Source: Deltaproteobacteria bacterium
Lineage (GTDB): Bacteria; Desulfobacterota; Desulfomonilia; UBA1062
Direction of reading: 5' to 3'
DNA length: 64,000 nucleotides
Assembly (NCBI GenBank): GCA_017992605.1
Contig: JAGOOG010000004.1
Coordinates: forward strand, 112,715 to 176,714
Below the pieces are notes generated by a model. That model was not told where the DNA came from. It saw only the letters and a list, made by a program, of their open reading frames with translations, and did no database searches. The translations under genes and the position numbers were made by a program. Shown in pieces: positions 44,841-51,309 of this stretch; positions within the stretch are counted from its first letter, which is position 1, and every line of letters starts with the position of its first letter.

Positions 44841-46028
44841 ATGGTGAAGGTGATAAAAACAGACGATGATTACAGAAAAGCCCTGGTCGAGATCGACATA
44901 TTGATGGCCTCGGATCCTGCCCTCGGGACCCCGGACGGCGATACCCTTGAACTCCTCGCCTTCCTCGTGTCAAAATATGAAGAAGATCATTTCCCCTTTG
45001 ATAAACCCGATCCAGTGGAGGCGATCAAGTTCCGCATGGACCAGATGGGGCTCACAAAAAGGGATATGATCCCTTATATGGGAAGTAGATCCAAGGTCTC
45101 GGAGGTGCTCAGCGGGAAACGCCCCCTGACCCTCAAGATGATCCGGGCGATCCACAAACATCTCGGTATCCCGGCGGAGAGTCTGATCGAGGAGCCATCG
45201 CACGACCCGGGCTCGGAACTGGACCCCTCCAAGTTTCCCCTTGCCGAGATGGCGAAGAGACGGTGGTTCCCGGGTTTTCATGGCACGCTCAAGGAGGCCA
45301 AAGCCAAAGGGGAAACCCTCCTGGGGATCTTCTTCAAGGAGGCACAGCTTCAAGATGCACTGTGTCGGCAAAACGTGCGCATCGGTTCCAAGATGGACAG
45401 AAATGCACTTCTTGCATGGACGGCTCGCGTATCTATACTTGCCCGGCAGAACCCACTGCCCGTCAAGTACAGGGATGAGATGGCATCAAAAGAGTTCTTC
45501 CACGACCTCTCGAAAATCAGCAGTTTCAAAGAAGGCCCTCTCCTTGCCAAGGAGTTTCTCAACAAGCGGGGTATCCATATGGTGATCCTCAGGCATCTAC
45601 AGAAAACACACCTGGATGGAGCTGTCATGCGCCTCCACGACGGAACACCGGTAATCGCCATGACACTGCGCTACGACAGGATTGACAACTTCTGGTTTAC
45701 TCTCTTTCATGAGCTCGCTCACCTGCATCTCCACCTGAAGCATGATACGCAGGACTGCTTCATTGATGACCTCGATGCAACGGGTGACAGAAGAGAAGAG
45801 CTTGCAGACAAGTTCGCACGGGATGCCCTGATCCCCCAGGAAAAACTGAAAGACCTCCTCAAGATCAATGCACCTGCAGATGCCTTGGCCTTTGCAAACC
45901 AGCTGAATGTACATCCGGCGATAATAGCGGGGAGACTGCGCTGGGAGCGAAAGGACTATCGTATCTATAACCGCCTGATCGGCAGCGGAGAGGTAAGGAA
46001 ATTTTTTTCTGAGGAATTTTACCATTGA
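44841..46028 (+). CDS. higA: HigA-type antitoxin fused to an ImmA/IrrE metallopeptidase
   Basis: 395-residue two-part protein. The first 120 residues are a HigA-like antitoxin: a helical dimer arm (DDDYRKALVEIDILM, TLELLAFLVSKYEE) and an HTH (LTKRDMIPYMGSRSKVSEVLSGKRPLTLKMI), which would bind the operon promoter and HigB. From about residue 135 comes an ImmA/IrrE peptidase domain with zinc motif HELAH at 290-294 and a downstream EELADKFARDALIP segment holding the third ligand. ATG 44841 follows AGGAGGGGG. ImmA/IrrE peptidases usually cleave separate repressors; here protease and antitoxin are one chain. See findings. Confidence 0.86.
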   Translation: MVKVIKTDDDYRKALVEIDILMASDPALGTPDGDTLELLAFLVSKYEEDHFPFDKPDPVEAIKFRMDQMGLTKRDMIPYMGSRSKVSEVLSGKRPLTLKMIRAIHKHLGIPAESLIEEPSHDPGSELDPSKFPLAEMAKRRWFPGFHGTLKEAKAKGETLLGIFFKEAQLQDALCRQNVRIGSKMDRNALLAWTARVSILARQNPLPVKYRDEMASKEFFHDLSKISSFKEGPLLAKEFLNKRGIHMVILRHLQKTHLDGAVMRLHDGTPVIAMTLRYDRIDNFWFTLFHELAHLHLHLKHDTQDCFIDDLDATGDRREELADKFARDALIPQEKLKDLLKINAPADALAFANQLNVHPAIIAGRLRWERKDYRIYNRLIGSGEVRKFFSEEFYH

Positions 46029-46038
46029 ACCATGGACC

Positions 46039-46416
46039 ATGGCGCTGACGAAATCATTCCGTGAAACCGTGCATAAGAGGGTCAGGAACGACCCCGCATT
46101 CAGGGCCCACCTGCTCGAAGAGGCGCTGAACTGTTTCCTGGCAGGAGATATCGATGCCGGCAAGAGCCTCCTTCGGGATTACCTAAATGCAACGGAATCG
46201 ATACGCGACATAGCAGATAGGATATCCACCAAAGTCAAGAGCCTCCAGAGGATGGTAGGTCCCAGGGGGAATCCCACCACAAAGAACCTGTTTCTCATTT
46301 TCAACGCATGTACCAGTAACAAGGGTATAAAGATCAGGGCATGTGTTAGCCAGGCTGAGGTAAAGGGGAAAAAGGATCAGAAAAATCCAACAGCCAGGGC
46401 CTGCAGCTGCAGATAA
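46039..46416 (+). CDS. HTH antitoxin-like protein of the HigA/addiction-module antidote type
   Basis: 125-residue protein. The first 95 residues match the small addiction-module antidote family seen beside RelE/HigB toxins: MALTKSFRETV and DPAFRAHLLEEALNCFLAGDIDAGKSLLRDYLNATE, then IADRISTKVKSLQRMVGPRGNPTTKNLF as the HTH. The C-terminal 30 residues are basic and do not fit the family (VKGKKDQKNPTARACSCR), which could be a local frameshift or a natural tail. It starts 10 nt after the fusion gene, so it should be the third gene of the toxin operon. Confidence 0.72.
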   Translation: MALTKSFRETVHKRVRNDPAFRAHLLEEALNCFLAGDIDAGKSLLRDYLNATESIRDIADRISTKVKSLQRMVGPRGNPTTKNLFLIFNACTSNKGIKIRACVSQAEVKGKKDQKNPTARACSCR

Positions 46417-46437
46417 GGCTTTTAGACGTGCTACCTA

Positions 46438-46510
46438 CCTGAGAAAACGGCCCTGCCTATCACCTCTGATAGAAGAGCGCCATACGGCGCCCCGATTCTC
46501 AGGGCCTTTT
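46438..46510 (+). terminator. possible terminator or attenuator with two alternative stems
   Basis: CCTGAGAA (46438-46445) can pair with TTCTCAGG (46496-46503), or GGCCCTG (46449-46455) with CAGGGCC (46500-46506), but not both, as the right arms overlap. A small stem GCGCC-ATAC-GGCGC lies between. TTTT follows at 46507-46510. It is downstream of the three-gene toxin operon and upstream of the RHH/PIN promoter. Confidence 0.35.
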
Positions 46511-46532
46511 CATGGACCCACCCTGTTCTCCA

Positions 46533-46566
46533 TTGACAATCCTGCCGATCGTATATATCGTATATA
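46533..46566 (+). promoter_or_regulatory. promoter and tandem-repeat operator of the RHH/PIN operon
   Basis: TTGACA at 46533-46538 is followed by an AT-rich run containing two exact tandem copies of TCGTATATA (46549-46557 and 46558-46566). A -10 hexamer such as TATATC (46554-46559) falls inside the repeats. Ribbon-helix-helix antitoxins bind such direct or inverted repeats, so the operator would overlap the promoter and allow autorepression. Confidence 0.5.
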
Positions 46567-46593
46567 CATTATAGCTCTCCAGGAGATACCGCC

Positions 46594-46839
46594 ATGTCGA
46601 GCCAGATGATCATCCGCATCGAACCGGAGCTCAAGGACAAGGTGAGCCGTGCCGCCAAGGCCGAAGGGAAGTCCACGAGCGAGGTGGTCCGCTCCCTCAT
46701 CGAGGAGTACGTCCGTGACCGTGACATGGGCTCATACATCGATGGCCTCTGGGACAGGATCGGCGACAAGCTCGCATCCAGGGGCATGACCGGAAAGGAT
46801 GTCGCAAAGGCCGTCAAGGAAGCCCGGAGAAAGGCGTGA
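46594..46839 (+). CDS. ribbon-helix-helix antitoxin
   Basis: 81-residue protein with an N-terminal CopG/Arc-type ribbon-helix-helix (MIIRIEPELKDKVSRAAKAEGKSTSEVVRSLIEEYV), whose strand pairs across a dimer to bind DNA. The C-terminal 40 residues (DMGSYIDGLWDRIGDKLASRGMTGKDV) are the part that wraps the toxin. AGGAGA lies 8 nt upstream. Its stop overlaps the toxin start by four bases. It should repress the operon at the TCGTATATA repeats. Confidence 0.85.
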   Translation: MSSQMIIRIEPELKDKVSRAAKAEGKSTSEVVRSLIEEYVRDRDMGSYIDGLWDRIGDKLASRGMTGKDVAKAVKEARRKA

Positions 46840-47246
46840 ACAAGGTCGTCATCGACACGAACGTGTTCGTCTCGTCCTTTTTCGGGGGCAACCCCCGCGG
46901 GATCATCGAGCTGTGGAAATCCGGGAAAGTCACCCTCTGCCTCTCCCGTGATGTTGTGGATGAATACATCGAGGTGCTCGCCAGGCTCGGCCTTGAAAGG
47001 GAACAGGAGATCAAGGAGTTGTTGAGCCTCTTTGCCCAGGGCTTCCATTGCATCTTCGCCGGCAGGACCCCGAAGATCCGGGCAGTAAGAGAAGACCCGG
47101 ATGACGACAAATTCATGGAATGCGCAGTGGCATTGAAGGCGGAATGCATCATCTCTGGGGACAAGGCCCTTCTCGCGGTGAAGAACTACATGGGGATCGA
47201 GATCCTGAACCCCAGGAAATTCCTCGATGACTATGGCGCCGACTGA
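46836..47246 (+). CDS. PIN-domain toxin (putative ribonuclease), GTG start
   Basis: 136-residue PIN-domain RNase of the COG1569 type, a VapC-like toxin that cleaves RNA with metal ions. Acidic residues: Asp7 in VVIDTNVFVSSFFGG, Glu in DEYIEVLARLG, and the Asp cluster in REDPDDDKFMECAVAL; a last Asp lies in IISGDKALL. The GTG start at 46836 overlaps the antitoxin stop (GTGA), a normal arrangement for coupled toxin-antitoxin pairs. Complete length for the family. Confidence 0.86.
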   Translation: MNKVVIDTNVFVSSFFGGNPRGIIELWKSGKVTLCLSRDVVDEYIEVLARLGLEREQEIKELLSLFAQGFHCIFAGRTPKIRAVREDPDDDKFMECAVALKAECIISGDKALLAVKNYMGIEILNPRKFLDDYGAD

Positions 47247-47286
47247 GGGGGACCTGCCGTACGGAATGGAACCTCTGCCCTGCATT

Positions 47287-47520
47287 CTATTCTGATTCAA
47301 TAATAACGCCGCATTCCTCGCACTGATAGCGGGTCTTTTCCGGGCCTGCCGGCATGACCTCCTCAAAGTCATCCCGCCTCGTGCCATCCACTGCGAGACA
47401 TTCCGGGCAACACCCACCCTGCAGCTCGTCGGCGGTGATGGTCAGGTGGCAGTGCCGGCAGCGCAGCCTGCTTTTCTGCGGGGGCAGAAGGACCAGATGG
47501 AGATGCCTGCATGCCGTCAT
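47287..47520 (-). CDS. small zinc-ribbon protein
   Basis: 77-residue protein with three CxxC/CxEC-type pairs: LRCRHCHLTI, GCCPECLAV and YQCEECGVII, so it probably binds one or two zinc ions. The middle (RRDDFEEVMPAGPEKTRYQCEEC) is acidic. Function unknown; small zinc ribbons like this often bind RNA or partner enzymes. ATG 47520 is the first ATG, but in-frame codons upstream (KVGAFIPEDLC) look like coding sequence, so a GTG at 47550 overlapping the hydratase stop may be the real start. Last gene of the tetR operon, 31 nt after the hydratase. Confidence 0.65.
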   Translation of the reverse strand: MTACRHLHLVLLPPQKSRLRCRHCHLTITADELQGGCCPECLAVDGTRRDDFEEVMPAGPEKTRYQCEECGVIIESE

Positions 47521-47551
47521 ACACAAGTCTTCGGGGATAAATGCACCCACC

Positions 47552-48367
47552 TTACTGTATATCCGGGAACTCCGGCTTTTTCTTCTCCAGGAACGCGCCC
47601 ACCCCGTGGACGCACTCGCCCGAGGCGATGAGTGCCGTGGCGAGCTCCTCCTCCCTGTCGAGCATGGCGCCGTAGGGGATGTCCTGCGCATGCCTGAACA
47701 GGCTCAGCGCGGCCCTGACCGCACGGGGACCGTTTTCGGCAATGGTCTGGGCCAGGGCGACGGCCTCGCCCAGCGCCGTGTTCTTCCGGCTCACCCGGTT
47801 CACCAGGCCCATGCTCAGGGCCTCGTCCGCGCTCACCTTCCGGGCCGTGAGGACCAGGTCGGCGGCCCGGGACGGGCCTATCAGGCGTGCCAGCGCAGGG
47901 CCTCCGCCCCAGTCCGGCATGAGACCGAGGCGCACCTCGGAAAAGCAGATCACGGCATCCGGGTCCATGACCCGCAGGTCGCACCTGGCCGAGAGCTCGG
48001 CGCCACCGCCGTAGGCGATCCCGTTCAGGGCCGCTATGATCGGTGCCGGGACGGACACGAAGGCGTCGATGGCCGTGCGGATGTCCCGGATGAGCTTCTT
48101 CGATGGCCCCCTGTCCCCGGTGGACATGGCCTTGACGATGCTTTCCACCATGGGGTTGTCAGGGTTCACGTCGAACCCGGCGCAGAACGACGAATCCCCC
48201 GTACCGGTGACCACCACGACGCGCGAAGGCCTTTCCTTCAGCTCCTGAGCTATGACGCCGATCCTCTCGAACATGGCCTCGTTGAAGGCGTTCTTCCTTT
48301 CGGGCCGGTTGATGGTGACCACGGCCACGTGCCCGTTCCGCTCCAGACGAATGAGTTCACTGTCCAC
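47552..48367 (-). CDS. enoyl-CoA hydratase (crotonase), GTG start
   Basis: 271-residue crotonase. SSFCAGFDVN and YGGGAELSARCD form the oxyanion hole; both catalytic acids are present, Glu in GGAELS (Glu144-like) and Glu in FSEVRLGLMPD (Glu164-like), unlike the crotonase at 7563. It should hydrate 2-enoyl-CoA to 3-hydroxyacyl-CoA. I start at GTG 48367, preceded by GGGGAGG at good spacing, giving a 20-nt gap from the reductase; ATG 48397 would overlap the preceding gene. Second enzyme after the AcuI-like reductase, so the pair fits acryloyl-CoA or similar short enoyl-CoA metabolism. Confidence 0.86.
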   Translation of the reverse strand: MDSELIRLERNGHVAVVTINRPERKNAFNEAMFERIGVIAQELKERPSRVVVVTGTGDSSFCAGFDVNPDNPMVESIVKAMSTGDRGPSKKLIRDIRTAIDAFVSVPAPIIAALNGIAYGGGAELSARCDLRVMDPDAVICFSEVRLGLMPDWGGGPALARLIGPSRAADLVLTARKVSADEALSMGLVNRVSRKNTALGEAVALAQTIAENGPRAVRAALSLFRHAQDIPYGAMLDREEELATALIASGECVHGVGAFLEKKKPEFPDIQ

Positions 48368-48387
48368 TGCTGCCTCCCCGATCCGCC

Positions 48388-49386
48388 TCAATCCCACAGG
48401 TTCACGATGAACCGACCCTGGTGGCCGCCCGCCTTGATCTTGTCAATGGCATTATTCACACTGCCGAGCGGAATCTCTGAGGCCAGGCTCTCGAGCCAGG
48501 GGAACTTCCACTCCCCGGCGAGCATGTCCCATGCCCTTGTGCGCCGGGTCATGGGGCAGTTCTGCGAGTCGATGCCGAAGAGCGTCACCCCGCGCAGGAT
48601 GAACGGGTACACGGTGAGGTGGATGTCACCGGACACCACGTTGCCGCAGCACGTGATGGCCCCTTCGGCGCGTATCGAGCGGATGGCCGAGGTGAGCACG
48701 CTGCCACCCAGGGTCTCCACGCACCCGGTCCACCGGTCCTTGAGCATGGGCCTGGGGCTCTCGTCGATGAACTCGGCAGGCTCGATCACCTGTGCGGCGC
48801 CGATCTTCGCCAGGTACTCCTTCCTGTCCGTGAGGTCGTTCAGCGCGGTCACGTTGACCCCCGTGTGTGAGAGCATGGAGACCGCCACGCTGCCCACCCC
48901 GCCGCAGGCCCCGGTCACGAGGACGTCGTCTGCGGCCTTGATGCCGAAGTCGGTCAGGCGCAGCACCGAAAGCGCCGCGGTGAACCCTGCCGTGCCGAAG
49001 ACCATGCTCTCGCGCAGGGTCAGGTTCTTCGGCTTCTTCACGACCCAGCCCGACGGCACCCTGATGAACTGCCCGAGGCCGCCCGAGGTGTTCATGCCCA
49101 GGTCGTAGCTCGTCACGATCACCTCGTCGCCCGGTTTGACGTCCGCAGACCGGCTTTCCTCGACAATGCCTGCCGCATCGATGCCCGGCGTGTGGGGGTA
49201 CTTCCTGGTCACCCCCTTGTTCCCGGTGGCCGAGAGCATGTCCTTGTAGTTGAGCGACGAGTAGAGCACCCTGACCAGCACATCCCCTGCGGGGAGGTTG
49301 TCGACGGACAGCTCCTCCACTGCCCTCTTGTACGTCTTGTCCTCCTCTTCCCGTACCACCAGTCCCAGGTATGTCTTCCTATCCAT
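48388..49386 (-). CDS. acuI: AcuI/YhdH-family acryloyl-CoA reductase (MDR)
   Basis: 332-residue NADPH-dependent medium-chain reductase of the YhdH/AcuI group, which turns acryloyl-CoA into propionyl-CoA. Seen: YSSLNYKDMLSATG near residue 45, YPHTPGIDAAGIVEES, the cofactor loop VTGACGGVGSVAV, and FGIDSQNCP near the end; no zinc-ligand cysteines, as expected for this group. The start overlaps the tetR stop by 8 nt, so the two are coupled. The tetR-acuI order is like the acuR-acuI arrangement known in DMSP and acrylate users. Confidence 0.85.
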   Translation of the reverse strand: MDRKTYLGLVVREEEDKTYKRAVEELSVDNLPAGDVLVRVLYSSLNYKDMLSATGNKGVTRKYPHTPGIDAAGIVEESRSADVKPGDEVIVTSYDLGMNTSGGLGQFIRVPSGWVVKKPKNLTLRESMVFGTAGFTAALSVLRLTDFGIKAADDVLVTGACGGVGSVAVSMLSHTGVNVTALNDLTDRKEYLAKIGAAQVIEPAEFIDESPRPMLKDRWTGCVETLGGSVLTSAIRSIRAEGAITCCGNVVSGDIHLTVYPFILRGVTLFGIDSQNCPMTRRTRAWDMLAGEWKFPWLESLASEIPLGSVNNAIDKIKAGGHQGRFIVNLWD

Positions 49387-49990
49387 GGCTACCCCCTGTA
49401 TCCAGATTCTGTATGTACGTTATGAGCGACGATATCGCCGCGTCCAGGTTGTGGATCGACTTGTCGGACGTGTACATCACGCACGCGCCGAGCAGCCCCG
49501 TGAAGACGAGGTTCGTGACAGATTCGGTGTTCGTTGAGGCCGGTATGCCGCCTGCGGCCTTCTCCTCGTCGAGAAGGCGGCGGATCATGCCCTTGAGCCG
49601 GACGAACCCCTCGTTCACCTCGACGGCCAGCGCCGGCGCCTGGTCGGAGAGCTCGATGGCCAGGTTGACGAAGATGCACCCGCCCGGGAAGTTGTGCGAG
49701 TCTGCCAGGTACCGGTCGCGGTAGTTCTCCAGGATGATCCGGATCTTTTCCAGGGGCCGGGCGGCCCCTTCGACGCCGTGGAGGTTCTTCTCCCTCCAGA
49801 TCTTCCGTGCGGCGCTGAGCGTCTCGAGGAAGAGCTGCTCCTTGGACCTGAAGTGGTTGTAGAAACCGCCCTTGGACGTGTCGGCGGCCTGGATGATGTC
49901 CGTGGTGGACGTGCTCATGTAGCCCTTCACGGAGAAGAGCTTCAGCGACTCCTCGATGATGCGCCCTTTGAGCGGTATGGTTTCTTTCAT
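49379..49990 (-). CDS. TetR/AcrR family transcriptional regulator
   Basis: 203-residue repressor. The N-terminal HTH is clear (GRIIEESLKLFSVKGYMSTSTTDII, then SKGGFYNHFRSKEQLF). The C-terminal part (FPGGCIFVNLAIELSDQAPALAVEVNEGF) resembles the COG1309 members with a TetR_C_6-type ligand pocket. It heads an operon with acuI, the hydratase and the zinc-ribbon gene and probably binds the palindrome three bases upstream, repressing its own operon until an acyl-CoA or acrylate-type ligand appears. Assigning the ligand is inference. Confidence 0.88.
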   Translation of the reverse strand: MKETIPLKGRIIEESLKLFSVKGYMSTSTTDIIQAADTSKGGFYNHFRSKEQLFLETLSAARKIWREKNLHGVEGAARPLEKIRIILENYRDRYLADSHNFPGGCIFVNLAIELSDQAPALAVEVNEGFVRLKGMIRRLLDEEKAAGGIPASTNTESVTNLVFTGLLGACVMYTSDKSIHNLDAAISSLITYIQNLDTGGSHG

Positions 49991-49992
49991 AA

Positions 49993-50010
49993 ACAGACCG
50001 ACCGGTCTGT
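49993..50010 (-). promoter_or_regulatory. TetR-type operator palindrome
   Basis: ACAGACCGACCGGTCTGT: arms ACAGACC and GGTCTGT (7 bp) around GACC, 3 nt before the tetR start codon. The AGACCG-CGGTCT style is common for TetR-family sites. Its place at the translation start suggests direct autorepression of tetR-acuI-hydratase. Confidence 0.75.
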
Positions 50011-50087
50011 CTTATACCTGATCACCCCGGCCCCTGTCCAGGGGCGTTTCGATGTCCGGGCCAGGAGACGGGGCGGTACGTGCCCCA

Positions 50088-50624
50088 TCATCCCACGGAC
50101 GCCGCGATCACCGCATCGAGGTCCACGTGGTCCCCGGCAGAGGCGTTGCGGTGCTCGAAGAGGATCTTCCCGCCCGGGCCCAGGACAAAGACGCCGCCCT
50201 GCTGCCAGAGGTCGCCGTCGGTCCGGCCCTGGCGGAACCCGTCCATCATGGCCCGGATGCCGCGGATGATGGATGCCGGGCCCAGGGTCTTCCACAGGCC
50301 TCGCTCGAGTTTGAAGGCCCGGTAGGCGCTGAGGTCCCGGTTCACGTACATCTCGCCGGCGAACGGGAGCTTCTCGGCGAACCGTCTCGCACCCTCGGTG
50401 CTGCCGCTTCCCACGGCGACCAGCGTGACGCCGGCGCTGTCCAGCCTTCCCTTGATGCCCACGAGGGCAGCAGCCTGCTGCCGTGCGAACATTCAGCCGA
50501 AGTGGCGGAGAAAGGCAAGCACGATGCGCCTGCCCTGCCACAGTGACTCCAACGAGACGGACTTCTCGTCAAGATCGTCTACGGATACCCCGGCGATACG
50601 CGGTTTGAGTTCGTCATAGGTCAT
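50088..50624 (-). CDS. peroxiredoxin-like (AhpC/TSA_2) selenoprotein candidate with in-frame UGA
   Basis: 178 codons if the in-frame TGA at 50493-50495 is read as selenocysteine (residue 44). Before it: MTYDELKPRIAGVSVDD and the strand RRIVLAFLRHFG; after it: MFARQQAAALVG. The family normally reads LRHFGCxxCRxQ, so UGA takes the place of the redox cysteine, and the second Cys is Ala. The C-terminal part (GGVFVLGPGGKILFEHRNASAGDH) continues the same thioredoxin fold as in PRXL2/FAM213-like proteins. ATG 50624 follows AGGAGGGG. The halves are in one frame and share the fold, so a frameshift is excluded. Role: thiol peroxidase or reductase in the cytoplasm. Confidence 0.85.
50466..50482 (-). promoter_or_regulatory. 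bacterial SECIS-like hairpin
   Basis: The mRNA reads GGCAGCAGGCUGCUGCC beginning 10 nt after the UGA: a 6-7 bp stem with a G-rich apical loop (AGGCU). E. coli fdhF has a stem with loop AGGUCU 11 nt after its UGA. Position, size and loop agree with a SelB-binding element. Confidence 0.7.
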
Positions 50625-50832
50625 CGTCCCCTCCTGTACAGGATCAGGTCCCTGCGGGTTTCTTCTATCCAGTATAAAGATCAGGTTCCAGGTTTCAAGG
50701 TAGTCCAGCCTGAGCTGCACCAACCCAGGGGGCAATCGATGCCCGTTCACGAATTGTCAAAAAGTGTCGTCTGTCTTTCTGAAAAGGTCTATTATGGAGA
50801 ATCGAGAAGAAGACATCCTGGAGGACAATCGC

Positions 50833-51234
50833 ATGATGATGACCAGGGAACAGGCCAGGGAATTCGCATCACGCTGGCTGCCCGCCTGGACCGGCAACGA
50901 ACCGGAAAAGCTTGCTGAGTTCTATTCCGATGACGCGGTGTACCTCGACCCGGCCATAACCCAGGGGGTGAAGGGCAAGGACGCGTTGCTGAAATACTTC
51001 CGCAAACTCCTCGCGGCCAACCCTGAATGGGTCTGGACGCAGATCGAGCCCATCCCCATGGAGGGCGGCTTCCTGAACAAATGGCATGCACGGATCCCTG
51101 TCGGGCCCGGGGTGATCGAATGCATCGGCGTCTGCTTTGTGCAGTTTGACGGCCAGGGCAGGATCCGGCGCAACGAGGTCTATTTCGACAGGTACGACTT
51201 ACTGACAGAGATCATACGACTCCCAAAGAAGTGA
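50833..51234 (+). CDS. SnoaL-like (NTF2-fold) protein
   Basis: 133-residue single-domain protein of the SnoaL-like/NTF2-like superfamily: REQAREFASRWLPAWTGNEPEKLAEFYSDDAVYLDPAI is the first helix-strand unit, followed by a curved sheet (FVQFDGQGRIRRNEVYFDRYDLL). Members include polyketide cyclases, steroid isomerases and ligand-binding proteins; a substrate cannot be given. I start at ATG 50833, 8 nt after GGAGG (50820-50824); ATG 50794 lacks a ribosome site. It diverges from the selenoprotein gene and converges with ilvD across a long hairpin. Confidence 0.75.
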   Translation: MMMTREQAREFASRWLPAWTGNEPEKLAEFYSDDAVYLDPAITQGVKGKDALLKYFRKLLAANPEWVWTQIEPIPMEGGFLNKWHARIPVGPGVIECIGVCFVQFDGQGRIRRNEVYFDRYDLLTEIIRLPKK

Positions 51235-51249
51235 ACAGAACATAGGGAA

Positions 51250-51299
51250 CGCTTCTCTTTCCAGCCATTATCACTGTTCGGGTAAAGAGAAGCGTCCCC
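51250..51299. terminator. long hairpin between converging genes
   Basis: GGGAACGCTTCTCTTT pairs with AAAGAGAAGCGTCCCC (12 bp perfect plus three G-C pairs) around a 23-nt loop. It lies between the SnoaL-like gene and the ilvD stop, so it can end transcription from both sides. It resembles the hairpin at 53085-53136 in general design and may be a REP-type repeat. Confidence 0.5.
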
Positions 51300-51309
51300 T
51301 CCTTTGACT

